Below are positions 16,956 to 25,460 of a stretch of DNA of 64,000 nucleotides, piece by piece (position 1 is the stretch's first letter; the number at the start of each line of letters is the position of its first letter). The notes under the pieces were generated by a model. The model searched no databases, was not told the origin of the DNA, and was given only the letters and a program-made list of their open reading frames with translations. The position numbers and the translations under genes were made by a program. This DNA is from Leeuwenhoekiella sp. MAR_2009_132 (GTDB taxonomy: Bacteria > Bacteroidota > Bacteroidia > Flavobacteriales > Flavobacteriaceae), in NCBI RefSeq assembly GCF_000687915.1, contig NZ_JHZY01000002.1, positions 248,001-312,000 of the forward strand, given 5' to 3'.

Positions 16956-18014
16956 ATGCAAATGATTTTATTTTTTCTACCGGCACTTCTAGCTTTTGCA
17001 TTGACATTTGCATTAGGGAAATTGTTATGTAAACCCGTTTTTGCCCGGTATTTTATAGTAGAAACGGGTGGGAAAAAATTGCACAAAACAGCTGTGCCTG
17101 CATCGGGAGGTATTGCGTTATTTTTTGGTATTTTTTGTACCGCTTTCGCTTTTGAGGGAGATTATTTAATTCGCAATCATTTGTATTTAATCTTAGGAGT
17201 TTCAGCGCTCTTTGTTTTAGGACTTGTAGATGATTTGAAATCTTTAGGATGGTTGCCAAAGCTAATCTTTCAGGTATTAATCATTAGCATTGTAGTTGTT
17301 TGTGCAGATTTGCGCTTGCAATCTGTACTGTTAGAGCACAGCTTTTTTCAAATACCTTATTACGCAAGTGTAATTTTAAGTATTCTACTACTCACATTTC
17401 TTACCAATGCTTTTAATTTTATAGACGGCATAGACGGTCTTGCAACCACAGTTGCTTTACTCTTTATTTTGGGTTTGTTGTATTTTCAAATTCCATTCTC
17501 TAGTGTATTTTTAATGTGTGTAGGAGCCGCACTTTTTGGATTCAGAAGAATAAATAAAGAGCCTGCAGCTATATTTATGGGAGATAGCGGTTCGTTATTT
17601 TTAGGATTTTTGTGCGCCGCGTTTTTGATAACTTTTATTGAAGCAGATTTATCGGCTTCAAACATCAGACTTGATAGCTATCAGCAACGTTTACCTGTAG
17701 TTATAGCTTTGTTTTGGTATCCTATTTTTGATACATTACGTGTTTTAGTACTTCGTGTCATTAGTGGTGTCTCTATTTTTAAAAGAGATAAATTACACAG
17801 TTATTCCCTACTGCTACGTTTGGGGTATAGCCATAGGCAAATCGTAATTCTGGTTGTTATGTTGACCCTCGTTCAGGTAGTAGCCGTTCTATTTATAGAA
17901 CCTAAAATAGGATTAGCAGTATTTTTTATCGTGCAGGTAGTATTCTGGTTAGTACTTCATTTGTTTCTCGATAATTTGATAAAAAGATTTAAGAGGAGAA
18001 ATCTAAATAAGTAA
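16956..18014 (+). CDS. Undecaprenyl-phosphate sugar-1-phosphate transferase (MraY/WecA family)
   Basis: Polytopic membrane protein of 352 residues with about ten hydrophobic segments. Family motifs are visible: HKTAVPASGGIA early, LGLVDDLKSLG (the Mg-binding DD), NAFNFIDGIDGLA, and FMGDSGSLFLGF. This is the WecA/TagO branch, which transfers a sugar 1-phosphate, usually GlcNAc-1-P, to undecaprenyl phosphate to start synthesis of a surface glycan. The next two genes follow within 2 bases each and make a modified amino sugar, which supports a role in O-antigen-like or capsule assembly rather than in peptidoglycan synthesis (MraY). Confidence 0.88.
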   Translation: MQMILFFLPALLAFALTFALGKLLCKPVFARYFIVETGGKKLHKTAVPASGGIALFFGIFCTAFAFEGDYLIRNHLYLILGVSALFVLGLVDDLKSLGWLPKLIFQVLIISIVVVCADLRLQSVLLEHSFFQIPYYASVILSILLLTFLTNAFNFIDGIDGLATTVALLFILGLLYFQIPFSSVFLMCVGAALFGFRRINKEPAAIFMGDSGSLFLGFLCAAFLITFIEADLSASNIRLDSYQQRLPVVIALFWYPIFDTLRVLVLRVISGVSIFKRDKLHSYSLLLRLGYSHRQIVILVVMLTLVQVVAVLFIEPKIGLAVFFIVQVVFWLVLHLFLDNLIKRFKRRNLNK

Positions 18015-18016
18015 CT

Positions 18017-19162
18017 ATGCCTAAACCCAAAAAAATAGCACTTTCCTTACCAAAAATTAGTGAGCAGGATGCTGCTTCAATAACTGAAGCATTAAGGGCA
18101 AATTGGGTAACTTCTGGTGGACCGTTTGTAGCTGAGTTTGAAACAAAATTAAAAGCGACTTTAAATACAAGCCGTAGTATAATAGCGTTAAACTCTGGTA
18201 CTGCTGCGCTGCATCTTGCTTTGACGTTAGCAGGTGTTAAACGTGATGATTTAGTCTTATGTCAAACGATGAGTTACGTTGCAAGTGCTAACCCCATTCA
18301 ATATTTAGGAGCACGACCAGTTTTTGTAGATAGTGAGCAGGACACTTTTAACTTATCACCTAACGATCTCAAAACTGCACTAGAAAGCTGTTTAGAAAAA
18401 GGCAAATTACCGGCTGCACTTATTGTGGTGCATTCTTACGGAATACCTTGTAAAATAGAGGAAATTGTTAAAATCGCAAGACAGTATAAAATACCCTTAA
18501 TTGAGGATGCTGCAGAAGCATTAGGAAGCACGTATAAAAATAAGTCTTGCGCACTTTTTGGAGATTATGGTGTTCTATCTTTTAACGGGAATAAAATTAT
18601 TACCACAGGAGGTGGCGGTGCATTAATTTGTAAGTCTGAAGATGATGCGCAACGTGCACGTCGTTTGGCTAGTCAGTCAAAAATAAGTCAGGCAGGTTTT
18701 GAGCACGACGCTGTGGGATTTAATTACACCATGCCGGGACTAAATGCAGCTTTAGGAATAAGTCAGTTAAAAGCACTTAATTCACATATTGAGGCAAAGC
18801 GTAACACTCATTTTTTTTATAAGGAAGTCTTTGCGCAAATTCCCGGTGTTGAGTTGTTAGAAGTACCTGATGATTCTTACTATTCAAATTATTGGTTAAG
18901 TTGTATTCAGTTAAATTCTCAACTATTAAAGAATAAGTCTTCGCAAGGTTTACGCAAGTTTCTGGAGCAACACGAAATTGAGTCTCGTTTTCTATGGAAA
19001 CCGCTACATTTACAGGGTATTTATGAAAATCAGGAATACTATGGCGAAGATGTGGCAGAAAACTTATGGAAATCTGGACTTTGTCTACCTTCAGGTTCTG
19101 GTTTGACAGCATTTGATCTAAATAGAATTAAAGATGCTTTGCTTGATTATTTTTTCAATTAG
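18017..19162 (+). CDS. DegT/DnrJ/EryC1/StrS sugar aminotransferase
   Basis: PLP-dependent enzyme of 381 residues that converts a 4-keto-6-deoxy nucleotide sugar to the 4-amino sugar with glutamate as donor. It shows NSGTAALHLAL near residue 60, IEDAAEALGS with the PLP-binding aspartate, and K193 in FNGNKIITTGGGGALI as the Schiff-base lysine. Length and motifs match PglE/LegC-type enzymes. It starts 2 bases after the WecA-type gene and ends 2 bases before the dehydratase gene, so these form a tight operon. Confidence 0.9.
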   Translation: MPKPKKIALSLPKISEQDAASITEALRANWVTSGGPFVAEFETKLKATLNTSRSIIALNSGTAALHLALTLAGVKRDDLVLCQTMSYVASANPIQYLGARPVFVDSEQDTFNLSPNDLKTALESCLEKGKLPAALIVVHSYGIPCKIEEIVKIARQYKIPLIEDAAEALGSTYKNKSCALFGDYGVLSFNGNKIITTGGGGALICKSEDDAQRARRLASQSKISQAGFEHDAVGFNYTMPGLNAALGISQLKALNSHIEAKRNTHFFYKEVFAQIPGVELLEVPDDSYYSNYWLSCIQLNSQLLKNKSSQGLRKFLEQHEIESRFLWKPLHLQGIYENQEYYGEDVAENLWKSGLCLPSGSGLTAFDLNRIKDALLDYFFN

Positions 19163-19164
19163 AT

Positions 19165-20163
19165 ATGAATGATATCTCCTTATTAACTAACGAAACATTA
19201 CTTATTACCGGAGCTGCCGGAAGTATAGGTCGTGAACTCGTTTTAGGGTTTGCTTTTAAAAAGCCTAAACGACTGATTTTAGTTGATATTTCAGAAACCG
19301 GTTTGCATAGTTTGCTTGAAGAATTAACTGTTAAGTTTTCTGAAGTCACGGTTTCTTATTTTGTAGAAAGTGTTTGCAATGCAGATTTTTTAAATCATCT
19401 TTTTGCAAATTTTAAAATTACATCTGTTTTTCACGCTGCAGCCTATAAACACGTTTCTTTAATGCAGGAAAATACCTGTGCTGCTATTACCACAAATATT
19501 TTAGGAGCACAATTACTTATTGATTATAGTATAAAACACAAGGTTAATCAAGTAGTGGTGATTTCAACAGATAAAGCGGTGAATCCTATAAATACGATGG
19601 GGAGAACAAAAAAAGTAGTTGAAGATTATTTAAAGTTCAGGCTAAAAGATTGTGTAAATACTAAGTTGATTGCATTAAGACTTTGTAACGTATATGGGTC
19701 AGCGGGATCAGTAGTGCCGGTCTTCAAAAAGCGTATAGAACAAAACTTACCTATTGAGATAAAAGATAAAAATCTTGTGCGTGATTTTATTTCATTGACA
19801 CGCGTGCTTGAAATATGTGAATATTTACTCGCTAATAAAGAACTTGAGGGACTATTCATTCCGAAGAAAACTGAAAAAAAAGCCATTACGCAAATTGCCA
19901 CAGAAGTACTTCATGCATTTGCTGTTGATGCTAAAAGTTACCCCATTGTATTTACTAAACTTCCTAAAATAGAAAAGTTAGAAGAAGAGCTTTGGTCTTC
20001 AACAGAATCGAGGAACTTTATAGATAATTCACCTGTAGCAGCAATTGAAAGCAGTACAGATTTTCAATTTGACTTTAAGATGCTGCTAGACTGTCTTGCA
20101 GCTGCACAAATTTATTCAGTAGAAAATGCAGAAATTAAATTAGTTGCGCTTACTTCGTTTTAG
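19165..20163 (+). CDS. UDP-N-acetylhexosamine 4,6-dehydratase (PglF/FlaA1-like, soluble form)
   Basis: Extended short-chain dehydrogenase of 332 residues. It has the NAD-binding motif LLITGAAGSIGREL, HAAAYKHVSLMQEN, and ISTDKAVNPINTMGRTKK. Methionine occupies the place of the usual catalytic tyrosine before TKK, which is typical of the PglF/WbpM branch rather than PseB. It lacks the membrane domain of full PglF. It would make a UDP-4-keto-6-deoxy-GlcNAc for the aminotransferase upstream, giving a bacillosamine-like precursor; the sugar identity is inference. The C-terminal 100 residues are less typical. Its stop overlaps the converging gene by 4 bases. Confidence 0.85.
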   Translation: MNDISLLTNETLLITGAAGSIGRELVLGFAFKKPKRLILVDISETGLHSLLEELTVKFSEVTVSYFVESVCNADFLNHLFANFKITSVFHAAAYKHVSLMQENTCAAITTNILGAQLLIDYSIKHKVNQVVVISTDKAVNPINTMGRTKKVVEDYLKFRLKDCVNTKLIALRLCNVYGSAGSVVPVFKKRIEQNLPIEIKDKNLVRDFISLTRVLEICEYLLANKELEGLFIPKKTEKKAITQIATEVLHAFAVDAKSYPIVFTKLPKIEKLEEELWSSTESRNFIDNSPVAAIESSTDFQFDFKMLLDCLAAAQIYSVENAEIKLVALTSF

Positions 20164-20900
20164 CTGCTAAAAGTAGCTATAGTATTTGAAATAATGCGAT
20201 CTAACGCAAGTTCATATTTGCCCGCAAACTTTACCTTTTTCAAACCCTCAATATGTCGCATATGATGGGTGTCTGTTCCTAAAAATTCGTATTTACCATC
20301 ATTTAAAAGTTGAAGCGCTACTTTTTCAATTCCCGGGCCGTAATACCCACTAATAGACAAAGCATTAAGCTGAAATTTACAAATAGCACCTAATTCAGTG
20401 TAAACATCCATAGTTTTGTGATAAAACGCATAACGCTCGGGATGTGCTAAAACCGGGATAAAACCTGCATTGCCCAACTTAAAAAGTATTTCTCTAAGAT
20501 TAATAGGTGGTTGCAGATAAGACATTTCTACAAGAACATAATTATCTTTTAAAGGAAGAATATTTTTTGCATCAATTAGATCTGCAAAAGAAGAGTCCAT
20601 CATATATTCTGAAGAAGCTCTTATTTTAAAATCATTTTGATTTTTTTCAACTAAAAAAGCTTCTAGCGTATGCTTAGCATCTAAAATTGTTTGAGGATTA
20701 TTAGGGTAGTAATCGCTTATGGTATGGGGAGTACAGATAAGGTCTGTAATGCCTAATTCTTTAAAATGAGTTAAAAGCTGTAAAGAATCTTCCGGTGTTT
20801 TCGCTCCATCGTCAATTCCGGGTAGTATATGATTATGAATATCTGTAAATTCGCCCAGCTTAGAGGCTAAAAATTTTTTAGAATTAAATATAGAGAACAT
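20160..20900 (-). CDS. PHP-domain tyrosine-protein phosphatase (CpsB/CapC/YwqE type)
   Basis: A 246-residue metal-dependent phosphatase of the PHP fold. Metal ligands are visible in FTDIHNHILPGIDDGA (HNH), in CTPHT, in SEYMMDSSFAD, in LAHPERY and in LGTDTHH near the C-terminus. CpsB-type enzymes dephosphorylate bacterial tyrosine kinases that control capsule or exopolysaccharide export. Its position between the sugar genes and wzi supports that role. There is no Wzc-like kinase in the window. It converges with the dehydratase gene with overlapping stops. Confidence 0.88.
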   Translation of the reverse strand: MFSIFNSKKFLASKLGEFTDIHNHILPGIDDGAKTPEDSLQLLTHFKELGITDLICTPHTISDYYPNNPQTILDAKHTLEAFLVEKNQNDFKIRASSEYMMDSSFADLIDAKNILPLKDNYVLVEMSYLQPPINLREILFKLGNAGFIPVLAHPERYAFYHKTMDVYTELGAICKFQLNALSISGYYGPGIEKVALQLLNDGKYEFLGTDTHHMRHIEGLKKVKFAGKYELALDRIISNTIATFSS

Positions 20901-20979
20901 GCTTCTTTATTTTTGGCAAAAGTAAACAATAGATTGAGTTAAAGCCTACACTTAACAGAGCTTTAGAGTTAAAATACTT

Positions 20980-22332
20980 ATGATGAAAAAAATACTGATT
21001 TTACATATATTTCTTGGTTCATTATTTCTTAATGCTCAGGATAGTATCGTTACATCTATAGAGACACGAGGAATGATTTCTAGCGGTGATACGCAGCCAT
21101 TTTGGTTTTATGCCAATCAAAAAGGGCGATTGGATGCCGAAACAAACTTTATGGCATTAGCAGAATTAAAATACGCTAATCAATTTAATGAGTCAAATAG
21201 TTTAGAAATAGGTGGAGGGTTAATGTATAACGATGGTATATATAACGGTGCTAAAATTGATCAATTATATGCGACTTACAGGTGGAAGATAATAGAAGCA
21301 AGCGCAGGTTTAAAACACAGAGATGAAAAATTAAAAGGAATATCAAGCGTAGGTGGTGACATTATATGGAGCAATAATGCACGAGCGCTGCCCGGTTTAT
21401 ATATAGAAATGAAAGAGCCTGTAAAAATATTTAAGTGGTTTGAAGCTAAGGCAACTTTTGGACATTACTTTTTGGAAGAGGATCGTGTCGTGCAAAATGC
21501 GATGGTACATCATAAGAGTTTAGAATTAGCCTTAGTTTTTTCTCCGGGAGATCGTTTGTCTGGGAGTATGAAACATTATGTGCAGTATGGTGGAACTTCT
21601 ATTAATCCACGATTTGGGAAACAGCCTAGTGGTTTTAGAGATTATATCGATGTGTTTTTTGGGCAGGGTTCTAGTAATGCTTCTTCATTTGACGGAGAAC
21701 AGGTAAACTCTCTGGGTAATGGCTTAGGTTCTTATGAGTTAGCTTATGATTTAACTCGTGAAAATTATTATTTACGCCTGTATCACCAGTCTCTTTTTGA
21801 AGATACTTCAGGAATCGAATTGAGCAATTTTCCTGATGGGGTCTGGGGAGCATATTTGGAGCCTAAAAATTCTAATTTTATTGATGCTGTAATTTATGAA
21901 TATGTGCAGACCGTTTCTCAAAGTGGTAGATTTGGTAATTCTAGTAACGGTGGTACATTTAGTGGTGGAGATAGTTATTTTTGGAACGGTATTTACAATA
22001 CCGGCTGGCAGTATCAAAACCGTATTATAGGATTGCCTTTTATACTTCCGGGTGAATTTGGACAACGTTTCAAAAACGATCGTAGCTTTGTGCATCATCT
22101 GGGAATGACGGGTTCTGTAGGAGCTTTTAACTATAAAGCAAAAGGTACTTATGTAAAAAATCTAGGTACTTATGTAAATCCTTATCCTAAAAAAGAGCAG
22201 GCAATATATTCATTCCTAGAACTGGAGTATCCTACTCAATTTGGTTCTTTTACAGGTCTTTTTGCTGTAGATTATAGTAATCTGAGTAAAGAGAATCTTG
22301 GTTTAGGATTAAAATATAATTACAGGTTTTAA
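20980..22332 (+). CDS. Capsule assembly Wzi family outer-membrane protein
   Basis: A 450-residue exported beta-barrel protein. The signal peptide ends at LFLNAQ, followed by SIETRGMISSGDTQPFWFYANQKGRLD, the start pattern of Wzi homologues in Bacteroidota. The rest alternates polar and hydrophobic residues with many aromatics and ends in LKYNYRF, with the C-terminal Phe typical of outer-membrane proteins. Wzi anchors or organises capsular polysaccharide at the surface. It is transcribed divergently from the phosphatase gene. Confidence 0.85.
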   Translation: MMKKILILHIFLGSLFLNAQDSIVTSIETRGMISSGDTQPFWFYANQKGRLDAETNFMALAELKYANQFNESNSLEIGGGLMYNDGIYNGAKIDQLYATYRWKIIEASAGLKHRDEKLKGISSVGGDIIWSNNARALPGLYIEMKEPVKIFKWFEAKATFGHYFLEEDRVVQNAMVHHKSLELALVFSPGDRLSGSMKHYVQYGGTSINPRFGKQPSGFRDYIDVFFGQGSSNASSFDGEQVNSLGNGLGSYELAYDLTRENYYLRLYHQSLFEDTSGIELSNFPDGVWGAYLEPKNSNFIDAVIYEYVQTVSQSGRFGNSSNGGTFSGGDSYFWNGIYNTGWQYQNRIIGLPFILPGEFGQRFKNDRSFVHHLGMTGSVGAFNYKAKGTYVKNLGTYVNPYPKKEQAIYSFLELEYPTQFGSFTGLFAVDYSNLSKENLGLGLKYNYRF

Positions 22333-22396
22333 GAGCAACAGCTAATTTCATAGATTTTAGGGTAATTGAGTATATTGCTTTAAAATCTATGCTTCA

Positions 22397-25210
22397 TTGA
22401 GATTTCTTAATTTATATATCTGTATTGTAATTGTTCTGACTTTTAATTTTTTAAATGCTCAGGAACTTCCTCCTGTACTTAATTTTTCACCAGATTACTA
22501 CAATGCCGAAAATCAAAATTGGGCTTTAGCTCAGGACGATTCTGGTTATGTTTATTCAGCAAATAATAGCGGTCTATTGCAATTCGACGGTGCAAAATGG
22601 CGTTTATATCCTTCACCTAACAATACAATCATACGATCTGTAGCAACTGTAGGTAAGCGTGTTTATACAGGGAGTTATATGCAGTTTGGTTTTTGGGAAG
22701 AAGACCATACAGGAAAACTTGTTTACAATTCACTCAGCGATTCTTTAAAAATACCCATTTTAGAAGATGAGCAATTCTGGAATATAATACCACTAGACCA
22801 ATGGGTAATATTTCAATCGTTAAATCGAATCTACAGCTATAATACAAAAACCAAGGCTTTTGAAGTTATAACTAATGAAGCTACTATTAGCAAATCCTTA
22901 TTGCTTGACGGAAAGATTTATTTTCAAAGTACCGGAGAGGGTTTATTTTGTATTTTAAATGGAAAGAAAACCTTAGTTTCAGATTCCTCTGTTTTTAAAG
23001 ATAAGCTGCTTGTAAATCTTTTTAAAGTAGCTAATTATAGTGTAGCTGTGACTCAGCATTCGGGTTTTTATAAATTAGTAGGCGACGAGATTTCTACCTG
23101 GAATACTTCCGCAGATCAAGAACTTTTAGATAAGACCATATATAGTAGTAAACAGCTTAAGGATAAAACGCTCATTGTAGGTACCATTTCTAATGGTGTT
23201 TATCATTTAAGTGAAAATGGGACTATTTTATATCAAATTAATCAAAATGCTGGTTTAATAAATAATACGGTTTTGAGTATTAATGAAGACCGCAATGCAA
23301 ATGTATGGTTAGGTCTTGATCGTGGTATTGCTTTAATAAATAGTAATTCACCGTATCGGGTGTACAAAGATAATAGTGGAGAACTTGGAGCTGTATATAG
23401 TGCAGTTGTAAACGATTCAACACTATATCTGGGCACAAATCAAGGTTTGTTTTACAGAGATTTATACAAACCGGAAACCGCTTTTAAGCTCGTTCCTAAT
23501 ACCAAGGGGCAGGTATGGTTTTTAAAGAAATTAGGTGACGATCTATTTTGTGGTCATCACGAAGGTACTTTTTTAGTTATTGATAATCGGGTTGAACGCA
23601 TCTCTTCAGTACAAGGGACTTGGCAAATACAGTGGCTTAACGAAGAAAAAAAGCTGGCCTTGCAAGGCAATTACAATGGGCTGTATGTATTAGAAAAAAA
23701 AGGTGATGATTGGAGTGTACGCAACAAAGTAGAAGGTTTCAATATTTCTAGCAGATATTTTGGTTTAGCAGATACGTATACATTATATGTAAGTCACGAG
23801 TACAAAGGAGTCTTTAAATTAGAATTTGATAAGAATTACCAGCAAATAATCAAACAAGAACTTGTTGAGAATTTAGAGAAAGGCGAGAAATCGGGTATTG
23901 TAACTTACGGTGATGCGCTTATCTATGCTTCAGATAATGGAATTTACAAATTAACCGAAGAGAATCAGGAATTTATCAGAGATTCTGTCTTAAGCCGTGG
24001 AATGCTCAAAAATGGAAATTATACCAGCGGGAAACTTACGTATGATGAGGCGAACAAAAGACTTTGGGGTTTTAATACAGAGGATATTTTTTATTTTGAA
24101 CCCGGTAGTTTTGCTTTAGCACCTAAAGTAACTCATATTTCTTTTTCTGCGGAAAAAAGACGTGATGTAGCAGGTTTTGAGAACATAACTTTTCTGGAAA
24201 ACAACAAATACCTTTTAGGAAATTCATCGGGATATACCATTTTAGATTTAGATAAAGATCTAGAATATGAATATGAAATACGTCTGCGATCTGTGCAGAA
24301 TGGAAGTGTCGATCAGAATTTAAAAAATATTTCTTTAAATGATAATTCAACATTTAAATCAAAGGATAATAATTTTCTGTTTAATTATAGTGTAACTAAT
24401 TATGATACTTTTAAAACTGTAAAATTTCAATATAGACTTCTAGGTCTTTATGAAGAATGGAGTAATTGGAGCAGTGCCTCTCAGGTTTCGTTTGAAAATT
24501 TACCCTCAGGCTCTTATACATTTGAAGTGCGTGCTCGGGTAGGCGATCAGGTTACTACTGAAGCTACCTCGTATACGTTTAATATTAAACGCCCTTGGTA
24601 CTTATCAATAACCCTACTCATAATCTATGTTATACTACTGCTTATAATATTTATAACGATTCATATTTTCAACCGAAAATTCTACAAAAAACAAAAACAA
24701 CGACTTATTGAGATTAATGCACGTAAAATTGAACTATCGCGTTATGAAAATGAGCGTAGAATTATGCAACTCGAGAACGAAAAACTCATTCAGGATGTAG
24801 AAAGTAAAAATCGAGAACTTGCTGCTTCTACAATGAGTATTGTAAAAAAGAATGAATTGCTTAATGCAATTAAAAAAGAATTAAAGCCATCTAATGATGA
24901 TGGTGATATGAAATCTGTTATCAAAATCATAGATAAAAACTTAAACCCTAAAAAAGATTGGGAATTTTTCAGTCAGGCTTTTAATAATGCAGATAAAGAC
25001 TTCTTGAAAAAGATTAAGAGCAAGCATCCAAAGCTTACTCCAAACGACTTAAAATTGTGTGCGTATTTAAGACTTAATTTATCTTCTAAAGAGATCGCAC
25101 CTCTATTAAATATTTCAGTACGCAGTGTTGAAATTAAACGATACCGTTTGCGTAAGAAAATGGACTTAGAGCACGAAGAGGGGCTTGTAGAGTACATATT
25201 ATCTATCTAA
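22397..25210 (+). CDS. SusR-like membrane regulator: ligand-binding propeller, Y_Y_Y domain, LuxR-type HTH
   Basis: A 937-residue one-component sensor. The start is TTG, because the nearby ATG is out of frame and stops at once. After the signal sequence (ends FLNAQ), residues about 35-560 contain repeated blades of the two-component-regulator propeller type. A Y_Y_Y domain follows at about 640-730 (RLLGLYEEWSNWSS, SYTFEVRARV), then a membrane helix at about 732-758 and a coiled coil. The C-terminus has a LuxR-like HTH (LTPNDLKLCAYLRLNLSSKE, ISVRSVEIKRYRLRKKM). There is no kinase or receiver domain, as in SusR. It sits directly before susC, so it most likely senses glycan fragments in the periplasm and activates the PUL. 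Confidence 0.88.
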   Translation: MRFLNLYICIVIVLTFNFLNAQELPPVLNFSPDYYNAENQNWALAQDDSGYVYSANNSGLLQFDGAKWRLYPSPNNTIIRSVATVGKRVYTGSYMQFGFWEEDHTGKLVYNSLSDSLKIPILEDEQFWNIIPLDQWVIFQSLNRIYSYNTKTKAFEVITNEATISKSLLLDGKIYFQSTGEGLFCILNGKKTLVSDSSVFKDKLLVNLFKVANYSVAVTQHSGFYKLVGDEISTWNTSADQELLDKTIYSSKQLKDKTLIVGTISNGVYHLSENGTILYQINQNAGLINNTVLSINEDRNANVWLGLDRGIALINSNSPYRVYKDNSGELGAVYSAVVNDSTLYLGTNQGLFYRDLYKPETAFKLVPNTKGQVWFLKKLGDDLFCGHHEGTFLVIDNRVERISSVQGTWQIQWLNEEKKLALQGNYNGLYVLEKKGDDWSVRNKVEGFNISSRYFGLADTYTLYVSHEYKGVFKLEFDKNYQQIIKQELVENLEKGEKSGIVTYGDALIYASDNGIYKLTEENQEFIRDSVLSRGMLKNGNYTSGKLTYDEANKRLWGFNTEDIFYFEPGSFALAPKVTHISFSAEKRRDVAGFENITFLENNKYLLGNSSGYTILDLDKDLEYEYEIRLRSVQNGSVDQNLKNISLNDNSTFKSKDNNFLFNYSVTNYDTFKTVKFQYRLLGLYEEWSNWSSASQVSFENLPSGSYTFEVRARVGDQVTTEATSYTFNIKRPWYLSITLLIIYVILLLIIFITIHIFNRKFYKKQKQRLIEINARKIELSRYENERRIMQLENEKLIQDVESKNRELAASTMSIVKKNELLNAIKKELKPSNDDGDMKSVIKIIDKNLNPKKDWEFFSQAFNNADKDFLKKIKSKHPKLTPNDLKLCAYLRLNLSSKEIAPLLNISVRSVEIKRYRLRKKMDLEHEEGLVEYILSI

Positions 25211-25231
25211 ACGACTACAACAATTTTTAAA

Positions 25232-25253
25232 ATTACCTATACATTACCTATAC
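25232..25253 (+). repeat. Two perfect 11-bp direct repeats before the PUL
   Basis: ATTACCTATAC occurs twice in direct succession (25232-25242, 25243-25253), one helical turn apart. They lie about 180-200 bases before the susC -7 box and just after the regulator stop, so they are candidate activator half-sites. Confidence 0.6.
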
Positions 25254-25347
25254 GAAAACGATAGTAGTAGTGTGTTTTAATGCTAAAACTGACTTCTTGT
25301 AAACTTTAACACAATGGCTTGACGTGGCTTTACGCATACGTTTTCGT
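25252..25347. promoter_or_regulatory. Spaced inverted repeat in the PUL promoter region
   Basis: ACGAAAACG at 25252-25260 and its reverse complement CGTTTTCGT at 25339-25347 flank a 78-base spacer. The left arm runs straight on from the 11-bp direct repeats. Spaced arms of this kind could be bound by a dimer with looping, but chance is not excluded. Confidence 0.3.
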
Positions 25348-25433
25348 TGAGATTTTCGCATTACCATAGATGGTTTTTTCTGTTGTATATTTTTTGTTGA
25401 GGTCTTTTTTAATAAATCTGCAAAACTCTTATA

Positions 25434-25441
25434 TAGATTTG
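25434..25441 (+). promoter_or_regulatory. Bacteroidota -7 box for the SusCD operon
   Basis: TAGATTTG is an exact TAnnTTTG match, 19 bases before the susC ATG. No good -33 TTG was seen at 19-21 bases upstream, which fits a promoter that needs an activator. Confidence 0.5.
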
Positions 25442-25460
25442 ATTTACAAATTAAATTTAT

